NCBI RefSeq assembly: GCF_003946675.1
Contig: NZ_RHOT01000010.1
Span: forward strand, 1 to 64,000
Direction: 5' to 3'
DNA length: 64,000 nucleotides
From: Lapidilactobacillus gannanensis
Lineage (GTDB): Bacteria; Bacillota; Bacilli; Lactobacillales; Lactobacillaceae
The position numbers and the translations under genes are program-made. Positions 1-10,015 of this stretch are shown piece by piece. The stretch's first letter is position 1. Every line of letters begins with the position of its first letter. The notes under the pieces were generated by a model, which saw only the letters and a program-made list of their open reading frames with translations, was not told the DNA's origin and searched no databases.

Positions 1-1
1 T

Positions 2-79
2 CCGGCCCATACAAAAACTCCTTCCTAGGAAGACAAGCTTTAATTATTTGCTTGTCTACCCAAGAAGGAGTATAGCCGG
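2..79. repeat. Nested inverted-repeat structure
   Basis: Three nested complementary pairs are visible: CCGGC (2-6) with GCCGG (75-79), ACTCCTTC (17-24) with GAAGGAGT (64-71), and AGACAAGC (31-38) with GCTTGTCT (50-57). Together they would fold into one interrupted stem with an AT-rich loop. No T-run follows on the + strand, so a plain terminator is not clear. It lies downstream of the PTS gene and may belong to a gene left of the window. I do not recognise it as a known riboswitch. Confidence 0.5.
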
Positions 80-185
80 CAAAATTTACCGAACGCTTTT
101 CTGATTTCAACAGTTATCTGCCTGTTAAAACCCGACCATATTTTTAGTTTGGCCAACAATTGGACCCGCTAATTATGAATAACGA

Positions 186-1544
186 TTACTCGTCATCAAC
201 CTTGATTTTACTTGAAGCTTTAACGAATGGTAACCAAATCATAAAGGCGATGACCATCGTAATGATTGAAAGTAACGTTGCCCGCCAGTCAAAGTTCGTT
301 GCTAGGAAGGCATACAAAACAGGTGGTGTGATCCAAGGTACAGCAACTTGGACTGGACTAACCCAACCAGCCTGAGTAATGAAGTAAGCTATCGTCACAT
401 CAACTACTGGTGCGACAATAAATGGAATAAAGTAAATCGCATTTAGAACGACTGGTAAACCAAACATAATTGGTTCATTAATGTTGAATAGTCCCGGTGC
501 CAAAGCTAATTTAGCGACTGCTTTTTCATCGCTACGTTTAGAAAAGGCTAGAATAGCAACAATCAACAAGACAGTTCCACCGGCACCACCAAACCAAGCA
601 TAAATATCAAATGAACCACGAACCCATTGATAAGGAATTTTAGCATGATTCTTCATTGCTTCGATATTTAAGTTTTGGGCTGGCGTCCAAATAGATTCCA
701 ATACTGGTCCTAAAACATTAGAACCATGAATACCGAAGAACCAGAAGATTTGAACTAAGAAGGTAACTAAAATAACCATGCCAAAGCCTTGTCCAGCTTT
801 CATCAAGGGGGCTTGAATTGTTTTTGCCAACCAATCACCAAAGAATGCACCTGTCATCTTCGTAAATAAGAAGTTGATCAATGAAACAGCGTACATGGAA
901 ATCATCCCAGGAATCAATGCCGCAAACGCTTTGGATACTGCAGGCGGTACACTATCGGGCATCTTAATGGTCAAATCTTTCTTCATTAACCAAATATAAA
1001 TTGATACCGCAATCGCCCCGAAAATCATAGCTGTAAATAGATTGGCTGAATTCAACTGTCCCATGGCAAAAACACCATTAACAGTTACAGAATTATTAGT
1101 AGCAACTGCACCAGAATCATTCAACACTTTAACTGCTGATTGAGAAATATTCTTAGTTAAACTAACCATGCTGGTATTGTTGATACTCATAAAGAAGGCA
1201 GCGACAGATAATAATGAGCCTGACAATCCATCAACACCATAGTTATGAGCTAAATGATAGCCCCACATTGAGGCAAAATAAATTGAAAAAATAGCAAGTG
1301 AACCGTTCCAAACAGTACCATCAATCGTAATAATTGGCTGCACGGCGTTAACGAAGCCCGTCCAACCCCATTGTTCTGGATAAGTCTGTAATAACGCATT
1401 TAATAATGTTGATAATGAACCTGCCATGGTAATCGGCATTGTTGCAATAAACCCATCGCGCAATGCCATTAGCCATTTGATCGAACCAATTTTAGTCGCA
1501 ATTGGAACGACATATTTCTCAAGCCAATTCATAATTGCTTGCAT
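186..1544 (-). CDS. PTS sugar transporter subunit EIIC, lactose/cellobiose family
   Basis: This 452-residue polytopic protein is the membrane channel of a phosphotransferase system for beta-glucosides or oligosaccharides such as cellobiose. Family signatures are FGIHG near residues 270-274 and NEPIMFG near 356-362, with about ten hydrophobic segments. Length is normal for the family. A GGAGG ribosome-binding site lies just upstream of the ATG. It is the last gene of a GntR-regulator/DUF7916-like/EIIC operon on the minus strand. No EIIA or EIIB partner is in view, so those must be supplied from elsewhere. The exact sugar cannot be read from the sequence. Confidence 0.92.
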   Translation of the reverse strand: MQAIMNWLEKYVVPIATKIGSIKWLMALRDGFIATMPITMAGSLSTLLNALLQTYPEQWGWTGFVNAVQPIITIDGTVWNGSLAIFSIYFASMWGYHLAHNYGVDGLSGSLLSVAAFFMSINNTSMVSLTKNISQSAVKVLNDSGAVATNNSVTVNGVFAMGQLNSANLFTAMIFGAIAVSIYIWLMKKDLTIKMPDSVPPAVSKAFAALIPGMISMYAVSLINFLFTKMTGAFFGDWLAKTIQAPLMKAGQGFGMVILVTFLVQIFWFFGIHGSNVLGPVLESIWTPAQNLNIEAMKNHAKIPYQWVRGSFDIYAWFGGAGGTVLLIVAILAFSKRSDEKAVAKLALAPGLFNINEPIMFGLPVVLNAIYFIPFIVAPVVDVTIAYFITQAGWVSPVQVAVPWITPPVLYAFLATNFDWRATLLSIITMVIAFMIWLPFVKASSKIKVDDE

Positions 1545-1592
1545 AATAAAACCTCCATTTATCCCCTTAATGCTGAATTTTAAGTTAAACGA

Positions 1593-2489
1593 TTAACGAT
1601 TAACTGACCGGGCAATTGTGACAATCGTATGTCGCAATCCCCGAATTGTTAATGACATTTGATAAATGTTTTCAACTAAGGCAACGCCACTGAATCCGGC
1701 ATCACCTAAATGTTGAATATCAAAGCCACAACGTTTATTAGCCAGCGCAATTTCGCGAATTGTCGCACGATCTGCACCCTCTTGACTGGTCCCGATTGCT
1801 GATAAAGTTAGCGCGCCAGCTTGATGTACCAATTGCACCTTTTGATAAACCATTGCCTCGGTTAAACCAGGTACCGTACCAACTGCTGGCATTAAAATAA
1901 TGTCGGCACCCTGAGCCACAAAGTCCTGCAAAATATCATCCTCGGGAATGACTGCCTCATTGGCACCACCGCCATGCATTTTACCAGCGATGATCAACCC
2001 GTGAAAATTCGCCTTGACCAAAGCAATACTCTTAAGAATTTGCTGTGTCGAAACACCTGTGCCTGGATTGCCAGCCAAACAAATAAAGTCAACCCCTAAT
2101 TCATCAGCGGCCGCAATTGTCGCTAAGGTACAAGTTCGACCTAAAGCAATTTGATCACGATCTTCTAACATCTCAACAGAAGGGTCAATTGGCTCCAAAT
2201 TAATCCCTACTGGCCGTCCGACTAACGAGCGTAAAGTCTTCACGACTTCTTTGCCAGTACCAATCCCCTTTACTTCGGGATGAAAAACATCAAAGCCATT
2301 TAATAAAATCAAATTGGCACCATAAGCAACCGCTACTTCTGCATTGGAAAGATCATCAATTAGCGGCGAATGGGTGGCAACTGTTTCACAACAAATAATT
2401 CTACCTTCAGAGGCTTGAATTGCCTGCTTCAATTCTGGTGCAGTCAATTTAAGCACGGTTGATGCATCACTACCTAATAATCGCTTCAT
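1593..2489 (-). CDS. DUF7916-like TIM-barrel protein of PTS loci
   Basis: A 298-residue soluble protein without membrane segments. It opens with MKRLLGS and contains GANLILLNGFDVFHPEVKGI near residues 57-76. That pattern I recall from PTS-linked proteins in Listeria, Enterococcus and lactobacilli, often mislabelled as haloacid dehalogenase-like and placed in a DUF7916-type family. Alternating hydrophobic strands and glycine-rich turns (AGNPGTG, AGKMHGGG) suggest a TIM barrel that binds a phosphate. Its start codon overlaps the stop of the GntR regulator by 4 bp (ATGA), so the two are translationally coupled. It probably handles the phosphorylated sugar imported by the adjacent EIIC. That role is inferred from position only. 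Confidence 0.7.
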   Translation of the reverse strand: MKRLLGSDASTVLKLTAPELKQAIQASEGRIICCETVATHSPLIDDLSNAEVAVAYGANLILLNGFDVFHPEVKGIGTGKEVVKTLRSLVGRPVGINLEPIDPSVEMLEDRDQIALGRTCTLATIAAADELGVDFICLAGNPGTGVSTQQILKSIALVKANFHGLIIAGKMHGGGANEAVIPEDDILQDFVAQGADIILMPAVGTVPGLTEAMVYQKVQLVHQAGALTLSAIGTSQEGADRATIREIALANKRCGFDIQHLGDAGFSGVALVENIYQMSLTIRGLRHTIVTIARSVNR

Positions 2490-3223
2490 TTTTTTATATG
2501 ACCCTTTGTCTTTTTTTGATTCACAATAATAACATTACCTTGAGTATAAGGATGGCGCGAATGAGACAGTTCAAAAGGTGTCCCATCTTCAAAATAAACC
2601 ACTTGGCTGACTTCCAAAATAGGATCACAAGGTCCCAGTGCCAATTCTGTCTGATCAACAGTCGTTGCCTTATCAGCACGAACAATTCGATAAGACGAGC
2701 CAATTTGTCGACCAAAATGATGCTCAATATAACTGTAAATTGACTTTAACAACACTGCCCGCGTAATCCCAGGTACTGCCTTAAAAGGCATCACTGTATA
2801 TTCAATTGCATATGGCTGCTGATTCAAATACCGTACACGACAAATATCATAAACTGGATCTGTCTCCTTAATCAGTAGATTATCCCGTTCATTCTGATCA
2901 GGAAATCTTGTATCAAATCGCAGAATCTTGCTAGTCACTTGACCCTGATTTCGCAAACGATAAGTCGCACCATGATACTCACTAGCTAAAGTATCTAATT
3001 TAGAAATTTGCAAGGCACTTTGCCGAATATAAGTACCAGAACCACGAATACTATAAAGATAACCAGCATCCACTAAAATTTTTAACGCCTGTTGAATCGT
3101 CATTCGACTGGTTTTAAATTCAGCGGCCAAATCATTTTGCCGAGGCAAAGGCTGATTAACTGGATAGCGTCCTGATTTAATTCGTTCCATTAATTCTTGA
3201 GAGATCTCTTCATATTTAGGCAT
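2486..3223 (-). CDS. GntR family transcriptional regulator (HutC/UTRA type)
   Basis: A 245-residue regulator. Residues 1-67 form the GntR winged helix (PLPRQNDLAAEFKTSRMTIQ) and the rest is a UTRA effector domain typical of the HutC/NagR subfamily, which binds phosphorylated sugars. It is first in the operon, 4 bp overlapping the DUF7916-like gene, and presumably represses the operon until the PTS substrate enters. The 5' flank is AT-rich and holds an ACGTTT-type element near 3244, but I cannot assign an operator firmly. Confidence 0.92.
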   Translation of the reverse strand: MPKYEEISQELMERIKSGRYPVNQPLPRQNDLAAEFKTSRMTIQQALKILVDAGYLYSIRGSGTYIRQSALQISKLDTLASEYHGATYRLRNQGQVTSKILRFDTRFPDQNERDNLLIKETDPVYDICRVRYLNQQPYAIEYTVMPFKAVPGITRAVLLKSIYSYIEHHFGRQIGSSYRIVRADKATTVDQTELALGPCDPILEVSQVVYFEDGTPFELSHSRHPYTQGNVIIVNQKKTKGHIKK

Positions 3224-3407
3224 TAGCTGCCTCCTAACCGCAAACGTTTACAAACTAAGTATAAAGGCTATTTTTGAATATATAAAGTCATATTTTAAAT
3301 AAACATTATCATATTAGAAAATATACCTTGTCATTTATCTAATGACTTCGAATTGAAACTTGTTCGAATTGTCAAAAATCAACATCCCCCATTACTTTAA
3401 CTAGATA

Positions 3408-3436
3408 TTGCAGATAGCTGTTAAAATTCGTATAAT
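3408..3436 (+). promoter_or_regulatory. Sigma-A promoter of tRNA-Arg
   Basis: A TTGCAG -35 box (3408-3413) and a perfect TATAAT -10 box (3431-3436) are separated by 17 bp. Transcription would start a few bases before the mature tRNA end at 3449. Confidence 0.75.
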
Positions 3437-3448
3437 TAACTTATTAAC

Positions 3449-3522
3449 GCGATAGTAGCTCACGTGGATAGAGCGACGGCCTCCTAAGCCGTAGGTAAAG
3501 AGTTCGAATCTCTTCTGTCGCA
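3449..3522 (+). tRNA. tRNA-Arg (anticodon CCU)
   Basis: The 74-nt cloverleaf reads directly. Acceptor GCGATAG pairs with CTGTCGC (one G-T wobble). The anticodon stem ACGGC/GCCGT encloses loop CTCCTAA with anticodon CCT, and the T-arm has GTTCGAATC. CCA is not encoded. It decodes AGG. tRNA-Arg(CCU) genes are frequent phage attachment sites, which fits the scar immediately downstream. Confidence 0.95.
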
Positions 3523-3720
3523 TATTTCTGGTAAAATGGGAAAAGCATGGATAGCAAAGCCCTTATAAATACTGACTTTTAGCAAATGGGAAAAACAGGA
3601 AAATAGAAAAGTGTGGACAATGTGTGGACAAAAAAGTGTGATTTTCAAAAAGTGTCCACACTTTTGTCTGTATCCGTTAATATAAATGGCGACAGAACTT
3701 GTAATTTTATCAATTGCGAA
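3523..3720 (+). other. Probable prophage/integrase attachment scar after tRNA-Arg
   Basis: No gene is seen between the tRNA and the next repeat. The stretch holds GTGTGGACAA twice (3611-3620 and 3622-3631) and an inverted copy: AAAAGTGTGGACA (3607-3619) is the reverse complement of TGTCCACACTTTT (3654-3666). Clustered short repeats next to a tRNA 3' end are typical of arm-type sites of tyrosine integrases. No integrase gene remains, so the element is lost or only the site is left. Confidence 0.45.
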
Positions 3721-3784
3721 TACTAATTATTTTTAACCAGATCAAACGAATCTGGGACATAAGTTATTTTATTAAAAATAAAAT

Positions 3785-3920
3785 GAACGTTAACTGCTGA
3801 AACGTGGCCTCAAAAGGCAACTGGTTCCGCTTAACGCAAAAATGCCGAGCAATTCTAACGAATTGCTCGGCATTTTACGTTCATGCGCACCGGCTGACTG
3901 CCTGGTGTCACACTCTTTTT
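3785..3920 (+). repeat. Variable-stem intergenic repeat, copy 1
   Basis: The left arm carries the conserved block AACTGGTTCCGCTTAACGC, followed by a perfect 15-bp hairpin (3841-3855 with 3860-3874, loop TAAC). The right arm carries CACCGGCTGACTGCC and TGTCACAC. The arms partly complement each other, so the whole unit can fold as a long cruciform. The same layout recurs at 9.8, 11.2 and 15.3 kb. The hairpin may double as the terminator for flanking genes. Confidence 0.8.
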
Positions 3921-4082
3921 TTGCATGAACTGGCTATAGTCCTGATTAGTCATGGTTATTTAAATGTCACCAAAGATATTGTATTAAAAGATATCCGATA
4001 AAAATTAGTGTGTTTAAGTAGTCGCAGCGCTTGTCATTGAGCCATCGCCAGCAACCGATCTGCGGTTAAGGGAGCCGAAAGC

Positions 4083-5663
4083 TTATAGTTTTTCTGTTAG
4101 CTTAACATCAGGGTACTTATCCCTGAACCAATTTTCTGCAAAGTGATTTTCGAATAAGAAGAGTGGCTTATCCTCCAGATCCTTCACCAATAAATTACGA
4201 TTAGACGACATCTTCGGATCTAATTGTTCAGGATCAATCCACCGAGCCGTCCGTGCGCCGATTGGCTTCATGACAACTTCGGAATTGTATTCATGCATCA
4301 TCCGATATTGGAAAACTTCAAATTGCAGCTGACCCACAGCTCCAAGAATATAATCATCTGTATTATAAGTCTTGTACAACTGAACGGCCCCTTCTTGGAC
4401 CAATTGTTGCATTCCCTTATGGAAAGACTTCTGCTTCATCACGTTCTTAGCCGTAACTTCCATAAATAGTTCAGGAGTAAATTGTGGTAGCGGTTCAAAT
4501 TCAACCGCTTCTTTGCCACCATAGATACTGTCACCAATTTGGAAATTACCAGTGTCATAGAGACCAACAATGTCGCCAGCCACAGCGGATGAAACTTGTT
4601 CCCGTTCAGCTGACATGAACTCAGTGGCATTATTTAACCGCAAGGGCTTACCCGTCCGCGTCAAAGTTACCGTCATGCCCTTGGTGAATTCACCTGAACA
4701 AATCCGGACAAACGCAATCCGATCACGATGAGCTGGATTCATATTCGCCTGAATTTTGAAAACAAAACCGGCAAATTCCGGCGCTGTCGCTGGTAAATCA
4801 GTGCCATTTTGCAATTGATGATCACTAGGTGCTGGTGCCATACTTAAGAAACTCTTCAAGAAAGTCTCCACGCCGAAATTAGTTAAGGCTGAACCGAAAT
4901 AAACTGGTGTTTGCTGACCAGCTAGAACCTTCTGCAAATCAAATTGATTGCCGGCTTCTTCTAACAACTCAACATCAGCCACCGCTTGCTGATAAACAGC
5001 ATCTTGCTTCAAAGGATTGTCACCAACAATCTCACCAGTTTCAGGATCTAGGGGTAAGAACCGCTTAGACTCATCGGTAGGCCGATAAAGTTCAAGTTGT
5101 TGCTGCTGACGATTATAGATTCCCTTCAAACCTTTGCCCATACCAATTGGCCAATTCATGGCGACGCCCTCAATATTTAAGAGCTCTTCCAACTCAGCAA
5201 TTAAGTCTAGCGGCTCACGACCATCACGGTCCAATTTATTCATAAATGTAAAAATAGGAATGCCCCGTTGCTTAACAACTTTAAATAATTTCTTAGTTTG
5301 AGGCTCGATCCCTTTAGCTGAATCGATCACCATGACCGCCGCATCAACTGCCATTAATGTGCGATAAGTATCTTCTGAGAAGTCCTCATGTCCCGGCGTA
5401 TCCAAAATATTGACGCGCTTTCCGTCAAAATCAAACTGCATCACTGAACTGGTGACAGAAATCCCACGTTTCTTTTCAATATCCATCCAGTCAGAAGTCG
5501 CAAAATTTCCCGACTTCTTCGCTTTGACGGTACCAGCCTGCCGGATGACCCCACCAAACAATAACATTTGTTCAGTAATAGTTGTTTTCCCAGCATCAGG
5601 ATGAGAAATAATCGCGAAAGTCCGACGTTTGGCTACCGCTGTTGCTAATTCACTTGTATTCAT
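4083..5663 (-). CDS. prfC: Peptide chain release factor 3
   Basis: The 526-residue GTPase RF3 recycles RF1 and RF2 from the ribosome after termination. GTPase motifs are clear: SHPDAGKT (residues 20-27), DTPGHEDF (88-95) and NKLD (142-145), followed by an EF-Tu-like domain II and the RF3 C-terminal domain. Length is exactly that of the family. It is transcribed alone, with a repeat element downstream and 240 bp of non-coding DNA upstream. Confidence 0.98.
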   Translation of the reverse strand: MNTSELATAVAKRRTFAIISHPDAGKTTITEQMLLFGGVIRQAGTVKAKKSGNFATSDWMDIEKKRGISVTSSVMQFDFDGKRVNILDTPGHEDFSEDTYRTLMAVDAAVMVIDSAKGIEPQTKKLFKVVKQRGIPIFTFMNKLDRDGREPLDLIAELEELLNIEGVAMNWPIGMGKGLKGIYNRQQQQLELYRPTDESKRFLPLDPETGEIVGDNPLKQDAVYQQAVADVELLEEAGNQFDLQKVLAGQQTPVYFGSALTNFGVETFLKSFLSMAPAPSDHQLQNGTDLPATAPEFAGFVFKIQANMNPAHRDRIAFVRICSGEFTKGMTVTLTRTGKPLRLNNATEFMSAEREQVSSAVAGDIVGLYDTGNFQIGDSIYGGKEAVEFEPLPQFTPELFMEVTAKNVMKQKSFHKGMQQLVQEGAVQLYKTYNTDDYILGAVGQLQFEVFQYRMMHEYNSEVVMKPIGARTARWIDPEQLDPKMSSNRNLLVKDLEDKPLFLFENHFAENWFRDKYPDVKLTEKL

Positions 5664-5865
5664 ATTTACCTCACTTCATTCATCACAACGACATTATCAA
5701 ATAAAATATTCTGTTCTGATTATAGCACGACAATTAGCCCAACCTTAGCTGGTCAAAAATTAACCAGCTCCAGTAACTAGGCTTAATGATCGACGACAAA
5801 TCAATTAGCGCTCACATCGGTGAAATCGCACCTTTCTTAATAAATCAAAAAACTACAAAAAACCA

Positions 5866-5899
5866 GTAAAAAAGAGTTCGGGGTTTCGGTCCCAAACTC
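5866..5899 (-). terminator. Rho-independent terminator of the CBS-domain gene
   Basis: On the minus strand GAGTTTGGG pairs with CCCCGAACTC and is followed by a run of T. It sits just after the stop codon of the gene ending at 5906. Confidence 0.85.
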
Positions 5900-5905
5900 C
5901 TCATG

Positions 5906-7264
5906 TTAATTATCTTCAGGTTCTTCTGGAATAACAACAGGTTCTGCGGGTATTTCAAGCGTCACATTTTCTAACCGTGAACCACGCACCACGCCAGTTG
6001 TTAGCACCATACCATTGGCTAAAGTCACTTGTAAATGATTGCCATTAGTTGGGATTGTGCCTAATTCAGTAATTACAAAACCAGCAATTGTATCCACATC
6101 ATCATTTTCCAGATTGGTCCCAAACTGATCATTAAAATCAGATAGCGGCATCTTCCCCGCAATTACATAACGATGATCATTGACCTTAGTGAAAAGTGTT
6201 TCTGTCGCATCAGACTCGTCATCAATCTCACCAACAATTTCTTCAATTAAATCTTCAATTGTGGCTAAACCGACAACACCACCATACTCATCCAAAAGGA
6301 TAGCCATTTGCTGGTGAGTTTTTTGCATCTCTAACAGTAATTCATTAATGTTAACTGTTTCCGGAACAAACATTGGCGCCGTCATAATATCAGCAAGTTT
6401 TAAATGATCAAAACCTGTACTGTGAGCCTTCTGCAAAATATTCTTAATATGCAAAATTCCCACAATCACGTCTTTGTCTTCTTGATAAACGGGCACTCGT
6501 GAATATGGTTGGGCCAAAATCCGGTCGATATTATCACTATCCGGATCATTAATATCCACCATAAAGGCATCCGTCCGTGGCACCATTACTTCTCGTGCCA
6601 TAATATCATTGAAGTTGATAATGCCCTCTAACATGTTGTATTCATCTGGATTGATAACACCAGTTTTACGTGACTTCTCAATCACTGACAACATATCATC
6701 ACGGGTGACTTGATTATCAGCCGTTGATAAATCAACTGGCGTAACCTTCACTAATAAATTAGTGGAAGCTGACAATAACCACACGAAGGGACGTAAGAAA
6801 CCACGCACAAATTTGACTGGACCGACACTAAGTTTAGCAACTTGTTCAGCCTTAGCCAAGGCAATTTGTTTAGGAAATAGTTCCCCAAAAACTAGGGAAA
6901 TATATGACAGAATAATCGTAATAATAATGACAGAAGCTTGTTCAGCCCAGCTAGCAGTGCCAAAAACTGGTGCTAAAAGTTTAGCCATTGATGTTGCTGC
7001 ACTTGCTGATGATAAGAAACCAGCAAAGGTAATAGCGACTTGAATCGTTGCCAAGAAGCTACTAGAGTCATTCATGACTTGCAATAACGACTTGGCACGC
7101 TTATCACCATCACTTGCCTCTGCTTCAATTTTGTTACGATTGACGGAAACGATCGCCATCTCAGCCGCCGCGAAAAACGCATTCACGAAGGTCAAGATCA
7201 CGATCAAAAGTATCTGTCCACCCAACGACGAACTGGCCGGGTCACCACTCATTAATGAATCCAC
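5906..7264 (-). CDS. CNNM/CorC family membrane protein with CBS domains
   Basis: A 452-residue protein of the hemolysin-C/CNNM family, linked to magnesium efflux or homeostasis. Order of parts: N-terminal DUF21 transmembrane domain (about residues 15-195, four hydrophobic helices with the charged stretch [13 protein letters not shown] in the first loop), a CBS pair (about 220-345, including MVPRTDAF and [10 protein letters not shown]), and a CorC/HlyC domain (about 360-440). The tail is acidic and proline-rich. It is a single gene with its own terminator. The older label hemolysin is not supported functionally. Confidence 0.93.
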   Translation of the reverse strand: MDSLMSGDPASSSLGGQILLIVILTFVNAFFAAAEMAIVSVNRNKIEAEASDGDKRAKSLLQVMNDSSSFLATIQVAITFAGFLSSASAATSMAKLLAPVFGTASWAEQASVIIITIILSYISLVFGELFPKQIALAKAEQVAKLSVGPVKFVRGFLRPFVWLLSASTNLLVKVTPVDLSTADNQVTRDDMLSVIEKSRKTGVINPDEYNMLEGIINFNDIMAREVMVPRTDAFMVDINDPDSDNIDRILAQPYSRVPVYQEDKDVIVGILHIKNILQKAHSTGFDHLKLADIMTAPMFVPETVNINELLLEMQKTHQQMAILLDEYGGVVGLATIEDLIEEIVGEIDDESDATETLFTKVNDHRYVIAGKMPLSDFNDQFGTNLENDDVDTIAGFVITELGTIPTNGNHLQVTLANGMVLTTGVVRGSRLENVTLEIPAEPVVIPEEPEDN

Positions 7265-7439
7265 TCACTTTCGATTTTAAAATTTATGTTGAATGAGATA
7301 ATTATACCAACTGCTTTACTCGCTTTCAATACTGTGACCTACAAAAGCGACTGTTTTAATTAAAAGATGATTAAAAAATAATATTGCGACCACTAGCCAC
7401 CAAAATTGCACAAACTCATGGCAAAAGTTCCTTTATCAA

Positions 7440-7505
7440 AGTAGGCTGAACTTTAACTGCTGAAACGCGTTCACAAGAAGTAACCGCCCTTGGTCGCACC
7501 CCTAG
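7440..7505 (+). repeat. Degenerate fragment of the intergenic repeat
   Basis: TAACTGCTGAAACG and TAACCG recall the left arm of the repeat family seen at 3.8 kb. The hairpin and right arm are not recognisable, so this would be a decayed partial copy. Confidence 0.35.
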
Positions 7506-7564
7506 GATAGCCCCTCACGTGGAAAAATCGGCTCAGCAACGAACGCATCGGCCACTTGATATGA

Positions 7565-8704
7565 CTATTTAGAGTCATCCTTCGTTGCAACAAAGGCCGC
7601 TTCAGTTTTAGCCTTTTTCCGCAGCCGATAGAAATCAAGTAAATACTTAACTGTGGTTTTACCAACAGCGTAAACCGGAATACAAAGAACGATTCCCAGA
7701 AATCCAAACATATTACCAGCCACTAAAATCAGCACGATGATCGTTAACGGATGGATCTGTAGCGTCTTGCCAATGACATGTGGGTAAATCAGATTACCAT
7801 CCAATTGCTGCACGATAATCACAACGATTGCTACTAAAATGGCCTTAGGGAATGAGACTGTTAAAGCAACCAAAATGGCTGGGAACACCCCTAGCCAAGG
7901 GCCTAAATAGGGCACAATGTTCATTAAGCCAGCAATAAACGCCAATAACAGCGCGTATGGCATCCGAATAATTAAATAGCCAATAAAGGTTAAAGTGCCA
8001 ACAAATAACATATCCAAAAACTGACCAGCAAAATAAGTTGAAATTGTTTGATTCATTCTAGTTAATAATTCAGCAACCTCACTGCGAAACCGTTCTGGAA
8101 ATAGACGCTGAATATTAGGCACTAACTTATGACCATCCTTTAATAGATAGTATAAAATAACTGGCACCGTCAAGGCACTGACAGCAAAACCACTCACTGA
8201 AGTAATCACCGTGCCAAAATTACCAAAATTTTGCGTAATAAATTTGCCGATCTCGGGATATAACGTTGTCGGCTGTAAGTTGATTTGATTAATCAATTGA
8301 TTGACATGATATTTTTTAGCCCAGGCACTACTTAAAACCTGCTCATAAGTATGCTGGATGTCCTTAGCAAAAGTCGGTAAGTTACTAATGATATGAGAAA
8401 TTTGGTTAACCAATTGGGGAATCACGGCACCAATACTCAACAATAACAACCCAAACAACAATAGAAAGGCAATTAATATTCCCCAACCACGCTTAATTTT
8501 TATTTTTTCCAATAAGTTAATTAGTGGATTAAGCAGGTAGTAGAGAAATCCGGCAAATAGAAACGGACCAAACAGCGTCGCAATAAAGGTTTGGATGGGA
8601 CCAAAAATAAAACTAATTTTACTTAACACCAAAATTAACGTCGCAATGACTAGTAATTCTAAGCCAATTAATAAGATCCGCGAATTTTTCAATTTATTAA
8701 ACAT
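7565..8704 (-). CDS. AI-2E family transporter (PerM-like)
   Basis: A 379-residue polytopic inner-membrane protein of the AI-2E/UPF0118 family. It has paired N-terminal helices, a central amphipathic region with conserved proline and glycine (near PYALLLAFIAGLMNIVPYLGP), and C-terminal helices (QQLDGNLIYPHVIGKTLQIHP). The TTG start 12 bases upstream is less likely than the ATG at 8704, which follows GAGGA at good distance. Members export small molecules or act as Na+/H+ antiporters. The substrate here is unknown. It is divergent from the acetyltransferase at 8813. Confidence 0.92.
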   Translation of the reverse strand: MFNKLKNSRILLIGLELLVIATLILVLSKISFIFGPIQTFIATLFGPFLFAGFLYYLLNPLINLLEKIKIKRGWGILIAFLLLFGLLLLSIGAVIPQLVNQISHIISNLPTFAKDIQHTYEQVLSSAWAKKYHVNQLINQINLQPTTLYPEIGKFITQNFGNFGTVITSVSGFAVSALTVPVILYYLLKDGHKLVPNIQRLFPERFRSEVAELLTRMNQTISTYFAGQFLDMLFVGTLTFIGYLIIRMPYALLLAFIAGLMNIVPYLGPWLGVFPAILVALTVSFPKAILVAIVVIIVQQLDGNLIYPHVIGKTLQIHPLTIIVLILVAGNMFGFLGIVLCIPVYAVGKTTVKYLLDFYRLRKKAKTEAAFVATKDDSK

Positions 8705-8812
8705 AATTTTCCTCAAATTTTTCTCGTCAAAACCGATTCAGAATAAGGTATAATGAAAGCAACTGGTCACAGCTTGACCAAGATCAACTTAGCCAGGGAG
8801 GCTATTTTTACA

Positions 8813-9259
8813 ATGGATTTAACAATCAAGCATGCCTCGGGTGCGATGACTCAATTATATCAAGATTCACTACAAATACGCAAAACAGTTTTTGTTGAGG
8901 AACAGCAAGTTGCGGTTGCGTTGGAAATTGATCAATTCGAAAATGTGGCGACTAATTATGTCGGTTACTTGGATAAAATGCCGGTGGTTACCTGCCGCAC
9001 AATTGTTGAAGCGGATGGTGGTTGGCACATCCAGCGCGTGGCAACCTTGCGCGAATATCGTCACCACGATTACGCTAAAACATTATTAACTAGTGTCATT
9101 ACTGCAGCTCAGAAAGCGCGCGTACCTTATTTAATTTTAGGCGCCCAATTAACGGCGGTCCCGTTTTATCAGAAGTTAAAATTTCAAGCCACGACACGGC
9201 CAATTTTTCTTGATGCAAACATTCGTCATCAGGAAATGCGGTTAGAGTTAAACCATTAA
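8813..9259 (+). CDS. GNAT family N-acetyltransferase (ElaA/YjcF-like)
   Basis: About 148 residues. The RKTVFVEEQQVA opening followed by TCRTIV and IQRVATLREYRHHDYAKTLL is typical of the YjcF/ElaA type of GNAT fold, where the last segment forms the acetyl-CoA-binding loop. The start at 8813 follows AGGGAGG. An upstream in-frame ATG at 8753 lacks a ribosome-binding site. Substrate unknown. It is followed after 21 bp by a small membrane protein on the same strand. Confidence 0.9.
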   Translation: MDLTIKHASGAMTQLYQDSLQIRKTVFVEEQQVAVALEIDQFENVATNYVGYLDKMPVVTCRTIVEADGGWHIQRVATLREYRHHDYAKTLLTSVITAAQKARVPYLILGAQLTAVPFYQKLKFQATTRPIFLDANIRHQEMRLELNH

Positions 9260-9280
9260 TTGTAAAAGTGAGGTTATAAT

Positions 9281-9742
9281 ATGTCCCGTTTTAAATTAAA
9301 TGTTACGTACTTTTTCCTATTTGTGGTGCCTTATGTGACGGCCATCTTTATGATCAGTTCTGCTTATGATGCGTTAGTGCAACATTGGGATAATTGGTGG
9401 CGGTTAGGTGTTGGAGGTTTAGTTGGTGCCTGCATCATGTTGGCCTTAAAAATTATTATTCAACGACCACTGGGGCTGTTAGTCCTGCAAGATCCTAAAT
9501 CTTGGGTTGCCCATTTTGGTAAATTCTTCTTGATTGATCAAGGTAAAGTGCTCGTGATTTTTAATTTAATCCTCGACTTTATTCTTAGTATTGCCGGAAT
9601 TTATTTCATTCACTGGTTATTACCCCGGAATATTATTATTCAAAGTTCCCTAGGATGGCCCATTGTGGTCATGTTTATCTCCACCGCGATTGGTTCTTAT
9701 CTTGCTTACGATATCTTAAGCATTGATCCAGAGCAACGATAA
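9281..9742 (+). CDS. Small integral membrane protein, unknown function
   Basis: A 153-residue protein with about four hydrophobic segments (near residues 9-29, 43-60, 88-112 and 125-148). AGTGAGG lies before the ATG. I do not recognise the family. It probably shares a transcript with the preceding acetyltransferase, and the inverted repeat copy that follows may terminate both. Confidence 0.8.
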   Translation: MSRFKLNVTYFFLFVVPYVTAIFMISSAYDALVQHWDNWWRLGVGGLVGACIMLALKIIIQRPLGLLVLQDPKSWVAHFGKFFLIDQGKVLVIFNLILDFILSIAGIYFIHWLLPRNIIIQSSLGWPIVVMFISTAIGSYLAYDILSIDPEQR

Positions 9743-9809
9743 TTACAAATTGTCATAACGGTTCAGCAGCTAAGGAAAGTTACAGAGTAACTCACAGTCT
9801 CGTCAGAAA

Positions 9810-9926
9810 TAGTGTGTGCTCAAAAGGCAGTCAGCCGGTGAGCATTACAAAAAATGTCGAACAATTCGTTAGAATTGCTCGACATTTTTGCGTTAAGCGG
9901 AACCGGTTGCTTTTTGAAAACAGCGG
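9810..9926 (-). repeat. Variable-stem intergenic repeat, copy 2 (reverse orientation)
   Basis: The arms match copy 1 in reverse: GCGTTAAGCGGAACCGGTTGC lies to the right and GGCAGTCAGCCGGTG to the left. The stem is 18 bp (9850-9867 with 9872-9889) with one A-C mismatch and loop GTTA. The stem sequence differs from copy 1 yet still pairs. Confidence 0.75.
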
Positions 9927-10015
9927 TAGTAGTTACAGTTGCACTTTTAAATTTCAGGAATCAAATACTTTTTCTTTTATCAGTGAGACACAATTGGTCG
10001 CTGGCCAAAGCACAG

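Noticed and set aside
5906-7264. Hemolysin
   Set aside because: The DUF21-CBS-CorC order marks the CNNM/CorC ion-homeostasis family. The hemolysin name has no sequence support as a toxin.
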